64,000 nt of DNA from Clostridia bacterium. Its GTDB lineage: Bacteria; Bacillota; Clostridia; Oscillospirales; CAG-272. The stretch is taken from assembly GCA_017453305.1 (NCBI GenBank), contig JAFTKJ010000003.1, positions 1-64,000 on the forward strand, given 5' to 3'. Shown in pieces: positions 24,575 through 34,537 of the stretch. The stretch's first letter is position 1. Each line of letters starts with the position of its first letter. A model generated the notes under the pieces. It was not told the origin of the DNA. It did not search any database and saw only the letters and a list, made by a program, of their open reading frames with translations. A program made the translations under genes and the position numbers.

Positions 24575-25768
24575 TTACGCGTGCAGATCAAACAGCACAC
24601 CCTTTTGCTCCAATACTGTGTGTAATTCGTCATACGGTACGCGATCTGCGTCCTCTCCGTGCGAGAGTGCCAACACCGCCGCCGCGCCTGCCGCCTCACC
24701 GCTGAGCGCACAGCCGGGAATGACGCGCGTAATCTCCCATCCCTCACCCGTGGCGCTGATGACGCGCCCTGCCGTGAGGAGGTTTGGATAGTCGGGATGG
24801 TACAGCGTTTCGTACGGGATGGCGTAATGCGTGCCGCCCTTGCGGAAATCGGTGATCACACCGATGGGATGCGTGCAAGGAACACCGTCCTCCGTGCCTT
24901 GGAAGGTGCTCTTTCCAACAATGTGGCGCACCGTGCGGAACTGCGGCATTTCGGGCAGGGTCATGATCTCGCGCGTATGCGGATCAATCCCCTCGTATTT
25001 CTGCCACACCAATTCCTTTCCGCGCAGAACGAACTCCGTGATCTCCTCGGCGCTGTCTCCATGGAAGAGCTTCAACCCCTCAGGATGTCCGTTTCCGTTT
25101 GCAGAAGAGCCGGCATGGTTCCAATGACGGAAGGCTGCAAGATTTTGATCTGCAACGTATTTTTGTGCACTCTCATAGGAAAAATCATGCACCCAATAGC
25201 TCAAAAAGTTGTTCCCAAGCTCGCAAGGAACGCCTGCGCGATGGGCAAGCATCGCGTCTCCCGTAGCGTCGATCACCATTTTTGCCGGGTAGAACGCGCG
25301 CCCTGCGGCATCCTCCACCAGCACGCCGCGCAGGCGTTTTTCATCCATCACGGGATAGGTCGCGTGCGAATCCAGCACGAGCTCCACGCCTGCGTCCAAT
25401 ACCCAGCGATCCAGCGCCAAAGAAAAGAACGTGGGGGAAAAATGCGTGCAATAGCGTTTTTTGATCTCCTCGGGAGAAGCTCCCTCCTTCTTCCATTCGG
25501 GCGCAAGATCCTCCAAGCCGACCGATACAGCAAGGCGGATCAGCTCCTCGCCAACGCCTCCTACCATGCGATGTCCCTGACCGTCGCAAAGCGGCTCGTA
25601 CCAGCTGATCAGTCCGCGCGTGGCAAGACCGCCAAGGTTAATGCTCTTTTCGATCAGGAGTACGCTTGCCCCCATACGCGCGGCGCTCACCGCGGCACAC
25701 ACACCGCCAATTCCGCCGCCAACGACCACTACGTCGTGCGATTTTTTCGTTACCGTTTCCACCGTCAT
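24575..25768 (-). CDS. FAD-dependent oxidoreductase
   Basis: 397 residues. It belongs to the FAD_oxidored (PF12831) type: dinucleotide-binding DVVVVGGGIGGVCAAVSAAR at residues 12-31, LIEK, NLGGLATRG (~45-53), KMVIDATGDAMLAHRAGVP (~163-181) and a C-terminal LLTAGRVISATGEGWEITRV plus ALSGEAAGAAAVLA FAD-closing segment. Members of this group are often misannotated as fumarate reductase subunits, and the substrate cannot be read from sequence. It stands alone, with its own TTGCAA-N17-TATAAT promoter. Confidence 0.87.
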   Translation of the reverse strand: MTVETVTKKSHDVVVVGGGIGGVCAAVSAARMGASVLLIEKSINLGGLATRGLISWYEPLCDGQGHRMVGGVGEELIRLAVSVGLEDLAPEWKKEGASPEEIKKRYCTHFSPTFFSLALDRWVLDAGVELVLDSHATYPVMDEKRLRGVLVEDAAGRAFYPAKMVIDATGDAMLAHRAGVPCELGNNFLSYWVHDFSYESAQKYVADQNLAAFRHWNHAGSSANGNGHPEGLKLFHGDSAEEITEFVLRGKELVWQKYEGIDPHTREIMTLPEMPQFRTVRHIVGKSTFQGTEDGVPCTHPIGVITDFRKGGTHYAIPYETLYHPDYPNLLTAGRVISATGEGWEITRVIPGCALSGEAAGAAAVLALSHGEDADRVPYDELHTVLEQKGVLFDLHA

Positions 25769-25805
25769 ATGCTTTTGTCCTTTCGTTTGAACGATTTACA
25801 ACTCC

Positions 25806-25834
25806 ATTATAACACAAGGCGTCCGCATTTGCAA
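25806..25834 (-). promoter_or_regulatory. Promoter of the FAD oxidoreductase gene
   Basis: Minus strand TTGCAA (25834-25829), 17 bases, TATAAT (25811-25806). The spacer overlaps the left arm of the hairpin at 25818-25849. Confidence 0.65.
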
Positions 25835-25856
25835 GCACGTGCGGACGCCTTTTTTG
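25816..25856. terminator. Hairpin between XRE gene and FAD oxidoreductase gene
   Basis: GGCGTCCGCA and TGCGGACGCC (25818-25827, 25840-25849) form a perfect stem. The T-run (TTTTTTG) is on the plus side; on the minus side, where the XRE gene needs a stop, the tail is weaker (TTGTGTTAT). It overlaps the next promoter. Confidence 0.6.
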
Positions 25857-25872
25857 TATTCTTCAATAACTC

Positions 25873-26871
25873 TTATCGATTTTTCAAATTCCCCGCAAGC
25901 AGGGGGATAAGAGCGGAAAGCACCGCCGCCACGGGCCAGATGATCCAGGTCAAGTGCCATGCATGTGTCAAAAAGCTGATAACAAGGTAAGCACCCACAA
26001 CGATTGCCCAATACAGATCCTCCACCACCTTGTAGGCACCCTTTTTGTTCTCCTTGGAGTAATCTCCCGTTTGCAACAAACGCTGATACGCACCGCGCAT
26101 ACAGCCGGCACGCACAAGCAGATGTACGCCAATGCTTGCGACCAAAAGCAACAGACAAACGCAAAGCACCAAAAGCAGCTCACGCTCGGGGAAAATGCAC
26201 CCCACCAGCAACAGCGGCAAAATGCTGAACACGCAAAGCACAACGCCCACGGTGATCATGGTCGTTCCACGCTTTTCGTCCTCCTTGTCATCCTCCCTCA
26301 GCGCCCCTTCGGTAGAGGGTGAGAGGCGGAACGGCGTTTTTTCCAAATACTCGTAATGCGACAAGCGCATCCCCGCAGGGATAAAGAGTGCCACGGCAAC
26401 GCCGATGAGCAAAAACATAGTGCCAAGTCCGATCGCGCCCGCAAGCCCCTCTGCCGGCATACCCGAAATATCGGCAAGTCCGCCAAGAAGAATCAGCATC
26501 AAGGGAGAAAGGATACAAAGAGAGACGCCGAGAGCGATCGATGCGGAGGACTTTTTTACCGTCTCCAGATAATCGTCGCACTCCTGCATGCGCATCTCGG
26601 GCAGCTCCTCCTCAGCCCCCTGCTTCTCTTCCGCCTCTGCCTCCGCCTGTGCAGTGTGGGAAGCATCCTGCCAAGCATCCGCATTCTTTAATAAGTAGTC
26701 GGTGCTGACTCCGAAGATCTCGCTGATGGCAACGATCTTATCGGGCTCGGGCGTAGATGCACCCGACTCCCATTTGGAGACCGACTGACGGGAAACGTCC
26801 AATTTTTCGGCAAGCTCCTCCTGCGACCATCCGCGGCTTTTCCGCAGCTCCATGATTTTTTCAGCTAACAT
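25873..26871 (-). CDS. XRE-family regulator with membrane domain
   Basis: 332 residues from ATG 26871 (AAAGGAG upstream; [12 protein letters not shown]); the longer frame reads through its promoter. Residues 1-60 are a Cro/CI helix-turn-helix ([23 protein letters not shown]). A short acidic linker leads to about eight hydrophobic segments in three or four hairpins, with DUF-like repeats around [17 protein letters not shown]. This class of membrane-tethered XRE protein is common in Clostridia. The target and signal are unknown; a role in envelope stress sensing is inferred from the layout. Strong own promoter TTGAAA-N17-TATAAT. Confidence 0.88.
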   Translation of the reverse strand: MLAEKIMELRKSRGWSQEELAEKLDVSRQSVSKWESGASTPEPDKIVAISEIFGVSTDYLLKNADAWQDASHTAQAEAEAEEKQGAEEELPEMRMQECDDYLETVKKSSASIALGVSLCILSPLMLILLGGLADISGMPAEGLAGAIGLGTMFLLIGVAVALFIPAGMRLSHYEYLEKTPFRLSPSTEGALREDDKEDEKRGTTMITVGVVLCVFSILPLLLVGCIFPERELLLVLCVCLLLLVASIGVHLLVRAGCMRGAYQRLLQTGDYSKENKKGAYKVVEDLYWAIVVGAYLVISFLTHAWHLTWIIWPVAAVLSALIPLLAGNLKNR

Positions 26872-26907
26872 TGTCAAAAGCTCCTTTCGTGTTTCGGTTG
26901 TGACTTG

Positions 26908-26936
26908 ATTATACGCAAAAAAGTGCGTTTTTTCAA
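26908..26936 (-). promoter_or_regulatory. Promoter of the XRE gene
   Basis: Minus strand TTGAAA (26936-26931), 17-base spacer, TATAAT (26913-26908). Confidence 0.75.
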
Positions 26937-26995
26937 GCAAATCGACTTGGAAATTTGTCAACCGGCGGTTGCGTTTTGCAAAAATCGGGGCAAAA

Positions 26996-27694
26996 TCACG
27001 CTTTTTCGCCGTTCAGGGACTTCAAAACCTCCGCAAATTGCGCAAGTGAAGAAATCTCGAATTCGGGCTGAATATCGCCGCACGTTTTGCCGTTTGGATT
27101 GAACCAGCAGGTGTGCATGCCTGCGTTGATACCCCCCTGCACGTCCGAGGAAAGGCTATCCCCAAGGATGACGGCAGAGGCAGGGTCAAAGCCGGGGATC
27201 TGCGCGGCGCACAAATCGAAAAAGGCTTTGCTTGGCTTGTTGACGCCAAGCTCCTCGGAGATGAAGATCCCCTTGAAGTAGCGCGCAATGCCTGCGCTTT
27301 CAATGCGTTTTTGTTGCACCGAGAGCGTCCCGTTGGAGGCAAGGTAGAGCGGATAGCGCGCCGCAAGCGTCATAAGCAGCTTTGGTGCTCCGTCCACAAA
27401 GAAGTGCCCCATACTCAGATTTTTTTCGTAAAGGCTCTTGGCAACCGATGCGGAGATCCCCACGCCAAGCTCCTCAAACAGCACGTGAAAGCGCCCGAGC
27501 TTGACCTGCTCGCGCGTCAGCTCTCCGCGCTCCAACGCCTTCCAATGGTGGTCGTTGATCTCGCTGTAGCGTGCCACCACCTCATCGGTTGGCTCTACGT
27601 TCAGGGCGTGAAGCGTTTTGCGGATGGCTGCCGCCTCGGCGCGGTGAAAATCCAGGATCGTATCGTCCAGATCCAAAAAAATAAATTCAATCAT
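26996..27694 (-). CDS. HAD-superfamily hydrolase, YjjG type nucleotidase
   Basis: 232 residues. HAD motif I is [11 protein letters not shown] (residues 5-15) with both catalytic Asp residues. Motif II is in [14 protein letters not shown], motif III is the Lys of [11 protein letters not shown], and motif IV is [19 protein letters not shown]. The helical cap [25 protein letters not shown] is characteristic of the YjjG/TIGR02254 non-canonical nucleotidase group, which dephosphorylates dUMP, dTMP and abnormal pyrimidine nucleotides. It is the last gene of murB-whiA-dnaE-HAD, 9 bases after dnaE, so nucleotide housecleaning beside the replicative polymerase makes sense. Confidence 0.87.
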   Translation of the reverse strand: MIEFIFLDLDDTILDFHRAEAAAIRKTLHALNVEPTDEVVARYSEINDHHWKALERGELTREQVKLGRFHVLFEELGVGISASVAKSLYEKNLSMGHFFVDGAPKLLMTLAARYPLYLASNGTLSVQQKRIESAGIARYFKGIFISEELGVNKPSKAFFDLCAAQIPGFDPASAVILGDSLSSDVQGGINAGMHTCWFNPNGKTCGDIQPEFEISSLAQFAEVLKSLNGEKA

Positions 27695-27703
27695 TCTCGT
27701 TCC

Positions 27704-30700
27704 TCATTTTAAGATCACGTTCTCCTCGCCAAGCAGATCGCAAAGCTCCTGCATGACGTACGGACTCATCAAAACGCCAAGGGCGTCGGTCTCGTATCGT
27801 TTTTCGTCGGCGTAGTAGAAAAAGGTGGGAAGCGCGCCCTCAAAGATCTCCACCAGGTTGCGCGCCTTGTAAAAGCGCACGTCCTTGGCACTCGGCACGC
27901 GCAAAAAGAGTCGCTTTGCATTCGCGATGGTGTTGTAAGGAACACTGCCCTTTGTACGCTCGGGCTTTTTATCGGGCACTTTTTCCTGCGCCGCGGCACG
28001 AGCGGGCGTTGCCTGTGCACGCACTTCATCGGTCTGCGTTTGCGCCCCAACGGAAGCAAAGCTTTCGGGGCGGAAGCGGCGGTTCTCCACCAGCTGCTCC
28101 ACGTTCTGTATCAACAGCTTGGGAGGCTCGTCCTCGCGGAGCGACACCGTGCCGTGGATCAGCACGCCGTTATCGCGCTGTAAAAGGTGTGCCAGCTCCT
28201 CAAAGTGGTTGGCAAATACGATACATTCGATCTCTGCCGCACGGTCCTCCACCGTAAAAAACGCCATCCGTTTGCCGTTTTTGGTGTTTTTGACCGTAAT
28301 GGAGGAAATGATGCCCGCCACACGCACGGGCGTGCGCTCCGCAGGGTCGGCGTCCTCCCCGACGATCTCGGAGATCGGCATCGGCTTGATCAGCTCCAGG
28401 TGACTGCTAAACTCATCCAGCAAGCTTCCCGAAAAATACATTCCCGCCGCTTCCTTTTCCATGGTGAGCTTTTCGCGGATGCCAAGCTCGGGAATATCGG
28501 GATAGACTACCGTGGGGGCATCGGCAACGCTTTGCCCCGGCATGGAGAACATATCCAGCTGCCCCTCCAGGTTGTCCCGTCCGCGCTGTGCGGCACGCTC
28601 GATCATCACGTCGTACACGGCAAGCAGCTGACTGCGATATTTTCCAAGGCGGTCAAAGGCACCGCCCTTGATCAACCCCTCCACCATGCGGCGGTTCAAC
28701 TCCCCTGCCGGGAGACGGTTGATAAAATCGTCAAAGGAGACGAACGGACCGTGCCGCCGCTCCTCCAGGATCTGCTGCAAAAACTGCACGCCCACGTTTT
28801 TGAGTGCCAGAAGTCCAAAGCGGATGTTCTTTCCCGTGGTGGAAAAATGCATACGGCTCTCGTTGATGTCGGGGGGGAGCACGCGAATGCCGCGCGCGTT
28901 ACATTCCGCAATATACTCCGCCACCTTGGTCTGACTGCCGAGAACGCTGGTCAGAAGTGCCGCAAGATACTGCTGAGGATAGTGACATTTGAGATAAGCG
29001 GTGCGATAGGAAATGATTCCGTACGCCGCCGCGTGGGATTTGTTAAAGGCATAGTTTGCAAAGCTTTCCATATCCGAAAACAGCTTTTCCGCCACCTCTG
29101 CCGCAACGCCGCGCGCACACGCCCCCGCAACAAAGCTCTCACGCTCTGCAAGCAGGACGTCCGCCTTCTTTTTGGACATGGCACGTCGCACCACGTCCGC
29201 GTGTCCGAAGGTGTAGCCGCCGATCTCGCGGAAGATGCTCATGACCTGCTCCTGGTAGACCACGCATCCGTAGGTGGAGCGCAAAATCGGCTCCAGTAGC
29301 GGCGTGACGTAGGTGACCTTTTGCGGATTGTGACGGCACTCGATAAAGGTGGGAATGGAATCCATCGGTCCCGGGCGATAAAGTGCGATTGCCGCAATGA
29401 CGTCGTCCAAAGAAGAAGGCTGAAGACTCATCAGCATCTGCTTCATGCCACCCGACTCCAATTGGAACACGCCCCCCGTTTTTCCCGAGGAAATGAGTGC
29501 GTAGGTCGCGGCGTCGTCCAAGGGGAGCTTTTCCACGTCAAACGCAGGCTCCTCCTCGCGGATCATGCGCTCGGCGTCGTGCAGAATGGTCAGATAGCGC
29601 AACGCCAGAAAATCAAATTTGAGCAATCCCAGCTTTGCAACGGTGTCCATATCGAACTGCGTAATAACCGTTCCATTGCTCAGTGCCACGGGAAGATACT
29701 CGCTGATGGGTCGGTCGGTAATGACCACGCCTGCCGCATGCACCGATACGTTGCGCGGCATTCCTTCAAGAGCGCGTGCCGTGTCTACAAGACGGCGCAC
29801 GTTTTCCGAGCCCTCGTAAAGCGCTTTGAGATCGGGCAGGCGCAATGCCATATCGATGGTGATGTTCAACTCCTGCGGAACGGCACGCGCAACGGTATCC
29901 ACGTCGGCATAGGACATGCCCAGCGCGCGCCCCACGTCGCGAATGGCGGCACGCGCCGCCATGGTGCCAAAGGTAATGATCTGAGAAACGTGATCGCTCC
30001 CGTACTTGCGCGTGACGTACTCGATGACCTCGTCGCGTCGGTTGTAGCAAAAGTCGATATCGATATCGGGCATGCTGACGCGCTCCGGGTTGAGAAAACG
30101 CTCAAAGAGCAGATCAAACCGAATGGAATCCACGTCGGTGATGCCAAGCATATATGCCACAAGGCTCCCCGCACCCGAGCCTCTGCCGGGACCTACGGGA
30201 ATATCCTTGGATTTTGCAAAATTGACGTAATCCTGTACGATGAGGAAGTAATCGTCATATCCCATTTGCGAAATGACCGAAAGCTCGTACTCCAATCGGT
30301 CAACGTACTCCTTCTCGGTGTGTTCTCCATAGGTCAGGTGTCCGCGCGAAACGCGAGAAGCCATTCCCTCATAGGTCAGGCGACGCAAATGCTCCTTGGC
30401 ACTCTCCCCCGCAGGACATGGGAATTTCGGCAGATACGTGGTGGAAAAATCAAACTCCACGTTGCATCTCTCGGCAATGCGCACGGTATTCGTGATCGCC
30501 TCGGGGCAAGAACGGAACAGCAAGGACATCTCGGTGCTGTCCTTGAGATAAAACTCGTCGGTGGCAAACGCCGCAGGTCTGCCTGCGTCCACCGTGGTGT
30601 TGGTTTGCACGCACATCAATACCGCCTGCGTATCGGCGTCACGGCGGCGCAGATAGTGGCAGTCGTTGGTTGCCACAAGAGGCAGACCGCACTCCCCAGC

Positions 30701-31279
30701 AAGCGAGATCAGGTGCGGCATGACCTGCTTTTCCTCGGCAAGACCGTGATCCTGAATCTCGATATAAAAATTCTCCGCACCGAAAATATCGCGGTAGCGC
30801 AAAGCCGCCTCGCGTGCGCCCGAAAAATCCCCCTTGGAAAGGAGCTTTGGAATTCTGCCGCCGATGCATGCAGACAGCGCGATCAAGCCACCCGAATAGC
30901 GGCGCAACAGCTCATCGTCCACGCGCGGCTTGTTGTAAAAGCCCTCGGTAAAGGAGCGTGACACCATTTCGGTCAGATTGCGATAGCCTTGCATGTTTTC
31001 GCAAAGGAGCACCAGGTGATCGGCATAGCCTTGTCCGCCGTTGGTCTTATCAAAGCGCGAATCGGGCGCCACGTAGACCTCGCAACCGATGATGGGGTGT
31101 ACCCCCTCGGCGCGGCAGGCAAGATCAAAGGCGATCACACCGTACATTACGCCGTGATCGGTCATGGCAACGGCATTCTGACCGCATTCCTTTACCCGTT
31201 TGGGAATATCGGAAACGCGGCATGCGCCGTCCAAAAGGCTGTATTCGCTGTGCAAATGCAAATGCACGAACTCACTCAT
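27704..31279 (-). CDS. dnaE: DNA polymerase III subunit alpha DnaE
   Basis: 1191 residues, the usual DnaE length. The N-terminal PHP domain (HLHSEYSLLDG, TDHG, ATNDCHYL) keeps its metal ligands. The polymerase palm carries GPGRGSGAGSLVAYMLGI and the catalytic PDIDIDF at ~403-409. A C-terminal OB fold is present (VRVAGIISSITVKNTKNGKRMAFFTVED, ~1005-1032), followed by a short variable tail. This is DnaE rather than PolC (no exonuclease insertion). Located 50 bases after whiA. In Firmicutes, DnaE extends primers or acts in repair, with PolC encoded elsewhere. Confidence 0.97.
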   Translation of the reverse strand: MSEFVHLHLHSEYSLLDGACRVSDIPKRVKECGQNAVAMTDHGVMYGVIAFDLACRAEGVHPIIGCEVYVAPDSRFDKTNGGQGYADHLVLLCENMQGYRNLTEMVSRSFTEGFYNKPRVDDELLRRYSGGLIALSACIGGRIPKLLSKGDFSGAREAALRYRDIFGAENFYIEIQDHGLAEEKQVMPHLISLAGECGLPLVATNDCHYLRRRDADTQAVLMCVQTNTTVDAGRPAAFATDEFYLKDSTEMSLLFRSCPEAITNTVRIAERCNVEFDFSTTYLPKFPCPAGESAKEHLRRLTYEGMASRVSRGHLTYGEHTEKEYVDRLEYELSVISQMGYDDYFLIVQDYVNFAKSKDIPVGPGRGSGAGSLVAYMLGITDVDSIRFDLLFERFLNPERVSMPDIDIDFCYNRRDEVIEYVTRKYGSDHVSQIITFGTMAARAAIRDVGRALGMSYADVDTVARAVPQELNITIDMALRLPDLKALYEGSENVRRLVDTARALEGMPRNVSVHAAGVVITDRPISEYLPVALSNGTVITQFDMDTVAKLGLLKFDFLALRYLTILHDAERMIREEEPAFDVEKLPLDDAATYALISSGKTGGVFQLESGGMKQMLMSLQPSSLDDVIAAIALYRPGPMDSIPTFIECRHNPQKVTYVTPLLEPILRSTYGCVVYQEQVMSIFREIGGYTFGHADVVRRAMSKKKADVLLAERESFVAGACARGVAAEVAEKLFSDMESFANYAFNKSHAAAYGIISYRTAYLKCHYPQQYLAALLTSVLGSQTKVAEYIAECNARGIRVLPPDINESRMHFSTTGKNIRFGLLALKNVGVQFLQQILEERRHGPFVSFDDFINRLPAGELNRRMVEGLIKGGAFDRLGKYRSQLLAVYDVMIERAAQRGRDNLEGQLDMFSMPGQSVADAPTVVYPDIPELGIREKLTMEKEAAGMYFSGSLLDEFSSHLELIKPMPISEIVGEDADPAERTPVRVAGIISSITVKNTKNGKRMAFFTVEDRAAEIECIVFANHFEELAHLLQRDNGVLIHGTVSLREDEPPKLLIQNVEQLVENRRFRPESFASVGAQTQTDEVRAQATPARAAAQEKVPDKKPERTKGSVPYNTIANAKRLFLRVPSAKDVRFYKARNLVEIFEGALPTFFYYADEKRYETDALGVLMSPYVMQELCDLLGEENVILK

Positions 31280-31329
31280 ACGTCAAAGCTCCTTTCTTAA
31301 AACTCGTGAAGCGTTGCAAAAGAAACGTA

Positions 31330-32217
31330 TTATTCCTCTGCGGCATCGATCAGCTTTTGCAGTCGGTGCGAAAGACCCGACTTGGAAATGGACGGGTGGT
31401 GCATCTCCCTCAGCTCGTCCAGCGTAGCGTCGGGATTGCGGTAGCGCAACAGCGCCGTCTCACGCAAGGGCTCGGGCAGGGCGTCCAATTTTCCGCTCCC
31501 CATCAAGCGCCCGATGGCTTCCATCTGCCGCGCGGCGGCGGCGACGGATTTTTGAATATTTCTTGCCACACAGTTGGTCGCGCGGTTTTCGTTGTTGCGG
31601 ATATCCCGTGCGATACGTGCGTTGTAAAACTCAAAAATAATATTGTGCGAGCCCATCAGGGTGATCAGATCTCCCACAGACCCCGCATCCTTGTAGTAAA
31701 GCCCCACGCCCGACGCACGTTCGATGCGCTTGGGTGGGTATCCGAGTGCCTCCAGCTCCTTTGTTACAGCTCCTTCCGTCACAGGGTGCGACAAAAGAAA
31801 CTCCAAGTGAGAGGAGCGGCCGGGATCGTTGACCGTTCCGCACGCAAAAAACAGACCGCGCAAAAACGCCGCGCGACAGCCCTCGCAATCCGACAGATGC
31901 AAAAGCCGATCCAATTCGGCGTCCTCCGATTGCAGCTGCCCCGTCAGCTTTGCGGCGGCAGGAGACGGAAGAGAAAGCTCCCATTGACGGTGCCCGTGGT
32001 ATCCCACGACCGTTGTTTGTGCCATCTTGGCATAGGTCTTTTCAAGCAAGGCGACCGCCATAACAGCCACCGCCTCACGGTGCAAGCGCAATTTGACAAG
32101 ACTGCCCGAAACGCGCTCGCCGCCAAGCAAAAGACCTGCCGACAAGGCGCGCCGACAGCACGGCTTTTTGAGCGGAAGCTCCAACAGCTCCGCGCACAAT
32201 TGCTCCGCAAAGGACAC
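31330..32217 (-). CDS. whiA: DNA-binding regulator WhiA
   Basis: I chose GTG at 32217 (MSFAEQLCAELLEL): AGGAGG lies 7 bases before it, and WhiA proteins start MSF; an ATG at 32241 lies upstream of that site. 295 residues. The N-terminal half is the degenerate LAGLIDADG homing-endonuclease fold (AFLRGLFFACGTVNDP, HLEFLL). The C-terminal half is the helix-turn-helix (NCVARNIQKSVAAAARQM, ... HPSISKSGLSHRLQKL). WhiA affects cell division and chromosome segregation in Gram-positives. It sits between murB and dnaE as in many Firmicutes, but rapZ and yvcK, normally just upstream, are missing. Confidence 0.95.
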   Translation of the reverse strand: MSFAEQLCAELLELPLKKPCCRRALSAGLLLGGERVSGSLVKLRLHREAVAVMAVALLEKTYAKMAQTTVVGYHGHRQWELSLPSPAAAKLTGQLQSEDAELDRLLHLSDCEGCRAAFLRGLFFACGTVNDPGRSSHLEFLLSHPVTEGAVTKELEALGYPPKRIERASGVGLYYKDAGSVGDLITLMGSHNIIFEFYNARIARDIRNNENRATNCVARNIQKSVAAAARQMEAIGRLMGSGKLDALPEPLRETALLRYRNPDATLDELREMHHPSISKSGLSHRLQKLIDAAEE

Positions 32218-32257
32218 AGTCACACCTCCTCTCCGCATCATTCAAAAATAAATCCTA

Positions 32258-33154
32258 TCACAAAAATCGAATTTCACATTCCAGGGCGACCCCCGTGCGC
32301 TCCAGAACGACGGCTTGGATCTGTTCCACCAAGCGCTTGACGTCCTCGCACGTGGCAGAGCCGCGATTGATGATAAAGCCCGCATGCTTTTCGGATACCT
32401 GCGCACCGCCAACCGTCAATCCCTTCAAGCCGCAATCCTCGATCAGCTTGCCTGCAAAATGCCCCTCGGGTCGCTTAAAAACGCTCCCTGCGCTGGGAAA
32501 CTCCAAGGGCTGGGAGGCTTTGCGACGTTCCCAATAGTCGCGCATCTGCGCCGAGATCCGAGAGGGATCTCCCACCTTCAAGGCAAGCTCCGCACCAAGG
32601 ATCACGTATCGCCCACGCTGCTCAAACACGCTGGTGCGATAACCGAACGCCTGCTGTGCACCGCGAAAGGTGCAGATCCTGCCGCTGTCAAGGTCGTAGC
32701 ATTCGGTGGCAACACAGACCGCATCCATACTGCCGCCGTAAGCGCCGGCGTTCATATAGATCGCGCCGCCAAGCGTGCCGGGAATCCCATGGGCAAACTC
32801 CACCCCCGAAAGCGAGGCTTCGCGCGCCTCGTTTGCAAGCTTGGAGAGCAAAACCCCGGCATCGGCATAGATGCGCTCACCGCACACCCGTACCGCACGG
32901 CATTTGTCGGTCAATATCACGGCGCCATCGTATCCGCCGTCGGAAAAGACCACGTTGCTCCCCCGTCCGACCACAAGCACGGGAATGCCTGCATCCTGCA
33001 GCATCCGCAACACCCCCACCAGCTTTTCGCGCGTGTCGGGAAAGAGCGCCAGGCGCGCGCGTCCCCCAATGCGAAAGGTGGAATGCTGCGAAAGTGGACA
33101 ATCGGTCTCCCACTCTATTTTCTGTTTTTCAAGCTCTGTCAGCAGTTGATCCAT
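32258..33154 (-). CDS. murB: UDP-N-acetylenolpyruvoylglucosamine reductase MurB
   Basis: 298 residues from ATG 33154 (AGGGAG upstream). Second step of muramic acid synthesis, NADPH/FAD dependent, cytoplasmic. FAD-binding VVGRGSNVVFSDGGYDG, substrate region GIPGTLGGAIYMNAGAYGG, the proton-donor Ser in SAGSVFKRP and the C-terminal ...SEKHAGFIINRGSATCEDV are all present. No type-I insertion is present, so this is the type II enzyme usual for Firmicutes. It heads the murB-whiA-dnaE-HAD unit from a clear promoter. Confidence 0.97.
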   Translation of the reverse strand: MDQLLTELEKQKIEWETDCPLSQHSTFRIGGRARLALFPDTREKLVGVLRMLQDAGIPVLVVGRGSNVVFSDGGYDGAVILTDKCRAVRVCGERIYADAGVLLSKLANEAREASLSGVEFAHGIPGTLGGAIYMNAGAYGGSMDAVCVATECYDLDSGRICTFRGAQQAFGYRTSVFEQRGRYVILGAELALKVGDPSRISAQMRDYWERRKASQPLEFPSAGSVFKRPEGHFAGKLIEDCGLKGLTVGGAQVSEKHAGFIINRGSATCEDVKRLVEQIQAVVLERTGVALECEIRFL

Positions 33155-33189
33155 GCCTTGCTCTCCCTTTTTTGGTCGGTTCACCTTAT

Positions 33190-33218
33190 ATTATACTCGG
33201 TTTTTCGAAAAATTGCAA
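33190..33218 (-). promoter_or_regulatory. murB operon promoter
   Basis: Minus strand TTGCAA (33218-33213), 17-base spacer, TATAAT (33195-33190). Confidence 0.7.
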
Positions 33219-33280
33219 TACGAAAGAGACGAAAAAAGTGCTTTGAGGGCAGGAATTTACAAATAAAATCGTTTTTCCTA

Positions 33281-33309
33281 TTGCAAAAAAGAAAAAAATG
33301 CGGTATAAT
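33281..33309 (+). promoter_or_regulatory. Promoter of the Gfo/Idh gene unit
   Basis: TTGCAA, 17-base A-rich spacer, TATAAT. It drives the plus-strand run starting at 33383, divergent from murB. Confidence 0.72.
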
Positions 33310-33382
33310 AAAATGAATAGGTGTGTAACCCTTTACGCATGGGACGCTACACGCAAAAATTTGGGAAAGGATGAATACCAAC

Positions 33383-34537
33383 ATGGACCTGCAGAACAAA
33401 AAAACGCTCCGCATTGGCACCCTTGGCTTTGGCTCGATGGGAAGAACGCACACGTGGGCTGTGCAAAATCTCCCCTTCTTTTACGGACCTCTCCCCTTTT
33501 GCGCCGAGGTGCGCGGCATTTGCACCACCTCGGAGGAAAAAAGCCGCCGCGTGGCACAAGAATTCGGCATTGCGATTGCCACCACCGACCCCGACGTGCT
33601 CATCAACGATCCCGACATCGACGTCATTGACGTCTGTACCCCAAATCTGTTTCACTTTGAGACCTTGAAAAAAGCCATTGCGGCAGGCAAGCACGTGCTT
33701 TGCGAAAAGCCCTTGTGCATCAGCGTCAAGGAGGCGGAGGAGATCAACGCCCTCCCCCAAAGGAACGGACAGGTCTGCGGTATGGTATTCAACAATCGCT
33801 GGCTCTCCCCCGTTCTGCGCGCAAAGCAGCTCATTGACGAGGGGCGCATCGGCAGGATCCTGACCTTTGAGGGCAAGTATCTGCACAGCAGTGCCACCGA
33901 TACCGCACGCCGTGCCGGCTGGAAGCAGGACCGCTCGGTCTGCGGCGGAGGCGTGCTTTTTGACCTTGGCTCTCACGTCATCGATCTGCTCGGCTTTTTG
34001 TGCGGACCCTTGAAGGAGGTCAGCGGAATGAGCCAGATCGCGTACCCCACGCGCACGGGACGCGATGGCGGCGTATGGCAGACCAACGCCGACGAATCCT
34101 TCTACCTGCTTGGAAAAACCGATACGGGTGCTTGCGGCACGGTTGCCGTGGGCAAGCTTCAACCCGGAGCCAACGACGATCTCTCCTTTGAGATCTGGGG
34201 CGAGAAGGGGGCTTTGAAATTTTCCCTGATGGAGCCCAATTGGCTTTACTATTACGATAACACCGCCGCAGATGCCCCCATTGGAGGCTTGCGCGGCTTT
34301 ACACGCCTGGAGTGCATCGGGCGATACCCGGGGCTTGTCTTCCCGTCGGTCAAGGCTCCCGCAGGCTGGCTCTATGGGCATCTTGCAAGCATGCACGCCT
34401 TTCTTTCGGCGGCGGCAAGCGGAACGCCCTTCTCTCCCTCCCTGCGTGACGGACTGTACGTGCAACGCGTCATGGAGACTGCGTACGCCTCGGATGCCGC
34501 AAACGGCACACGAATGGAGGTGCCGCCATGCTGTTGA
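33383..34537 (+). CDS. Gfo/Idh/MocA family oxidoreductase
   Basis: 384 residues. The start at 33383 (MDLQNKKTLRIG) has AAAGGA 11 bases upstream; an ATG at 33371 touches that site. The N-terminal Rossmann fold has RIGTLGFGSMGRTHTWAV (NAD(P)-binding) and IDVCTPNLFHFETLKKAI. The EKPLCIS motif around residue 110 holds the catalytic Lys. The C-terminal domain includes GGGVLFDLGSHVIDLLGF. Substrates are sugars, inositols or derivatives, and the exact one cannot be read. It overlaps coaE by 10 bases; no sugar operon is nearby. Confidence 0.88.
   Translation: MDLQNKKTLRIGTLGFGSMGRTHTWAVQNLPFFYGPLPFCAEVRGICTTSEEKSRRVAQEFGIAIATTDPDVLINDPDIDVIDVCTPNLFHFETLKKAIAAGKHVLCEKPLCISVKEAEEINALPQRNGQVCGMVFNNRWLSPVLRAKQLIDEGRIGRILTFEGKYLHSSATDTARRAGWKQDRSVCGGGVLFDLGSHVIDLLGFLCGPLKEVSGMSQIAYPTRTGRDGGVWQTNADESFYLLGKTDTGACGTVAVGKLQPGANDDLSFEIWGEKGALKFSLMEPNWLYYYDNTAADAPIGGLRGFTRLECIGRYPGLVFPSVKAPAGWLYGHLASMHAFLSAAASGTPFSPSLRDGLYVQRVMETAYASDAANGTRMEVPPCC

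Noticed and set aside
29321..30961. 546-codon open frame opposite dnaE
   Set aside because: Antisense shadow of dnaE.
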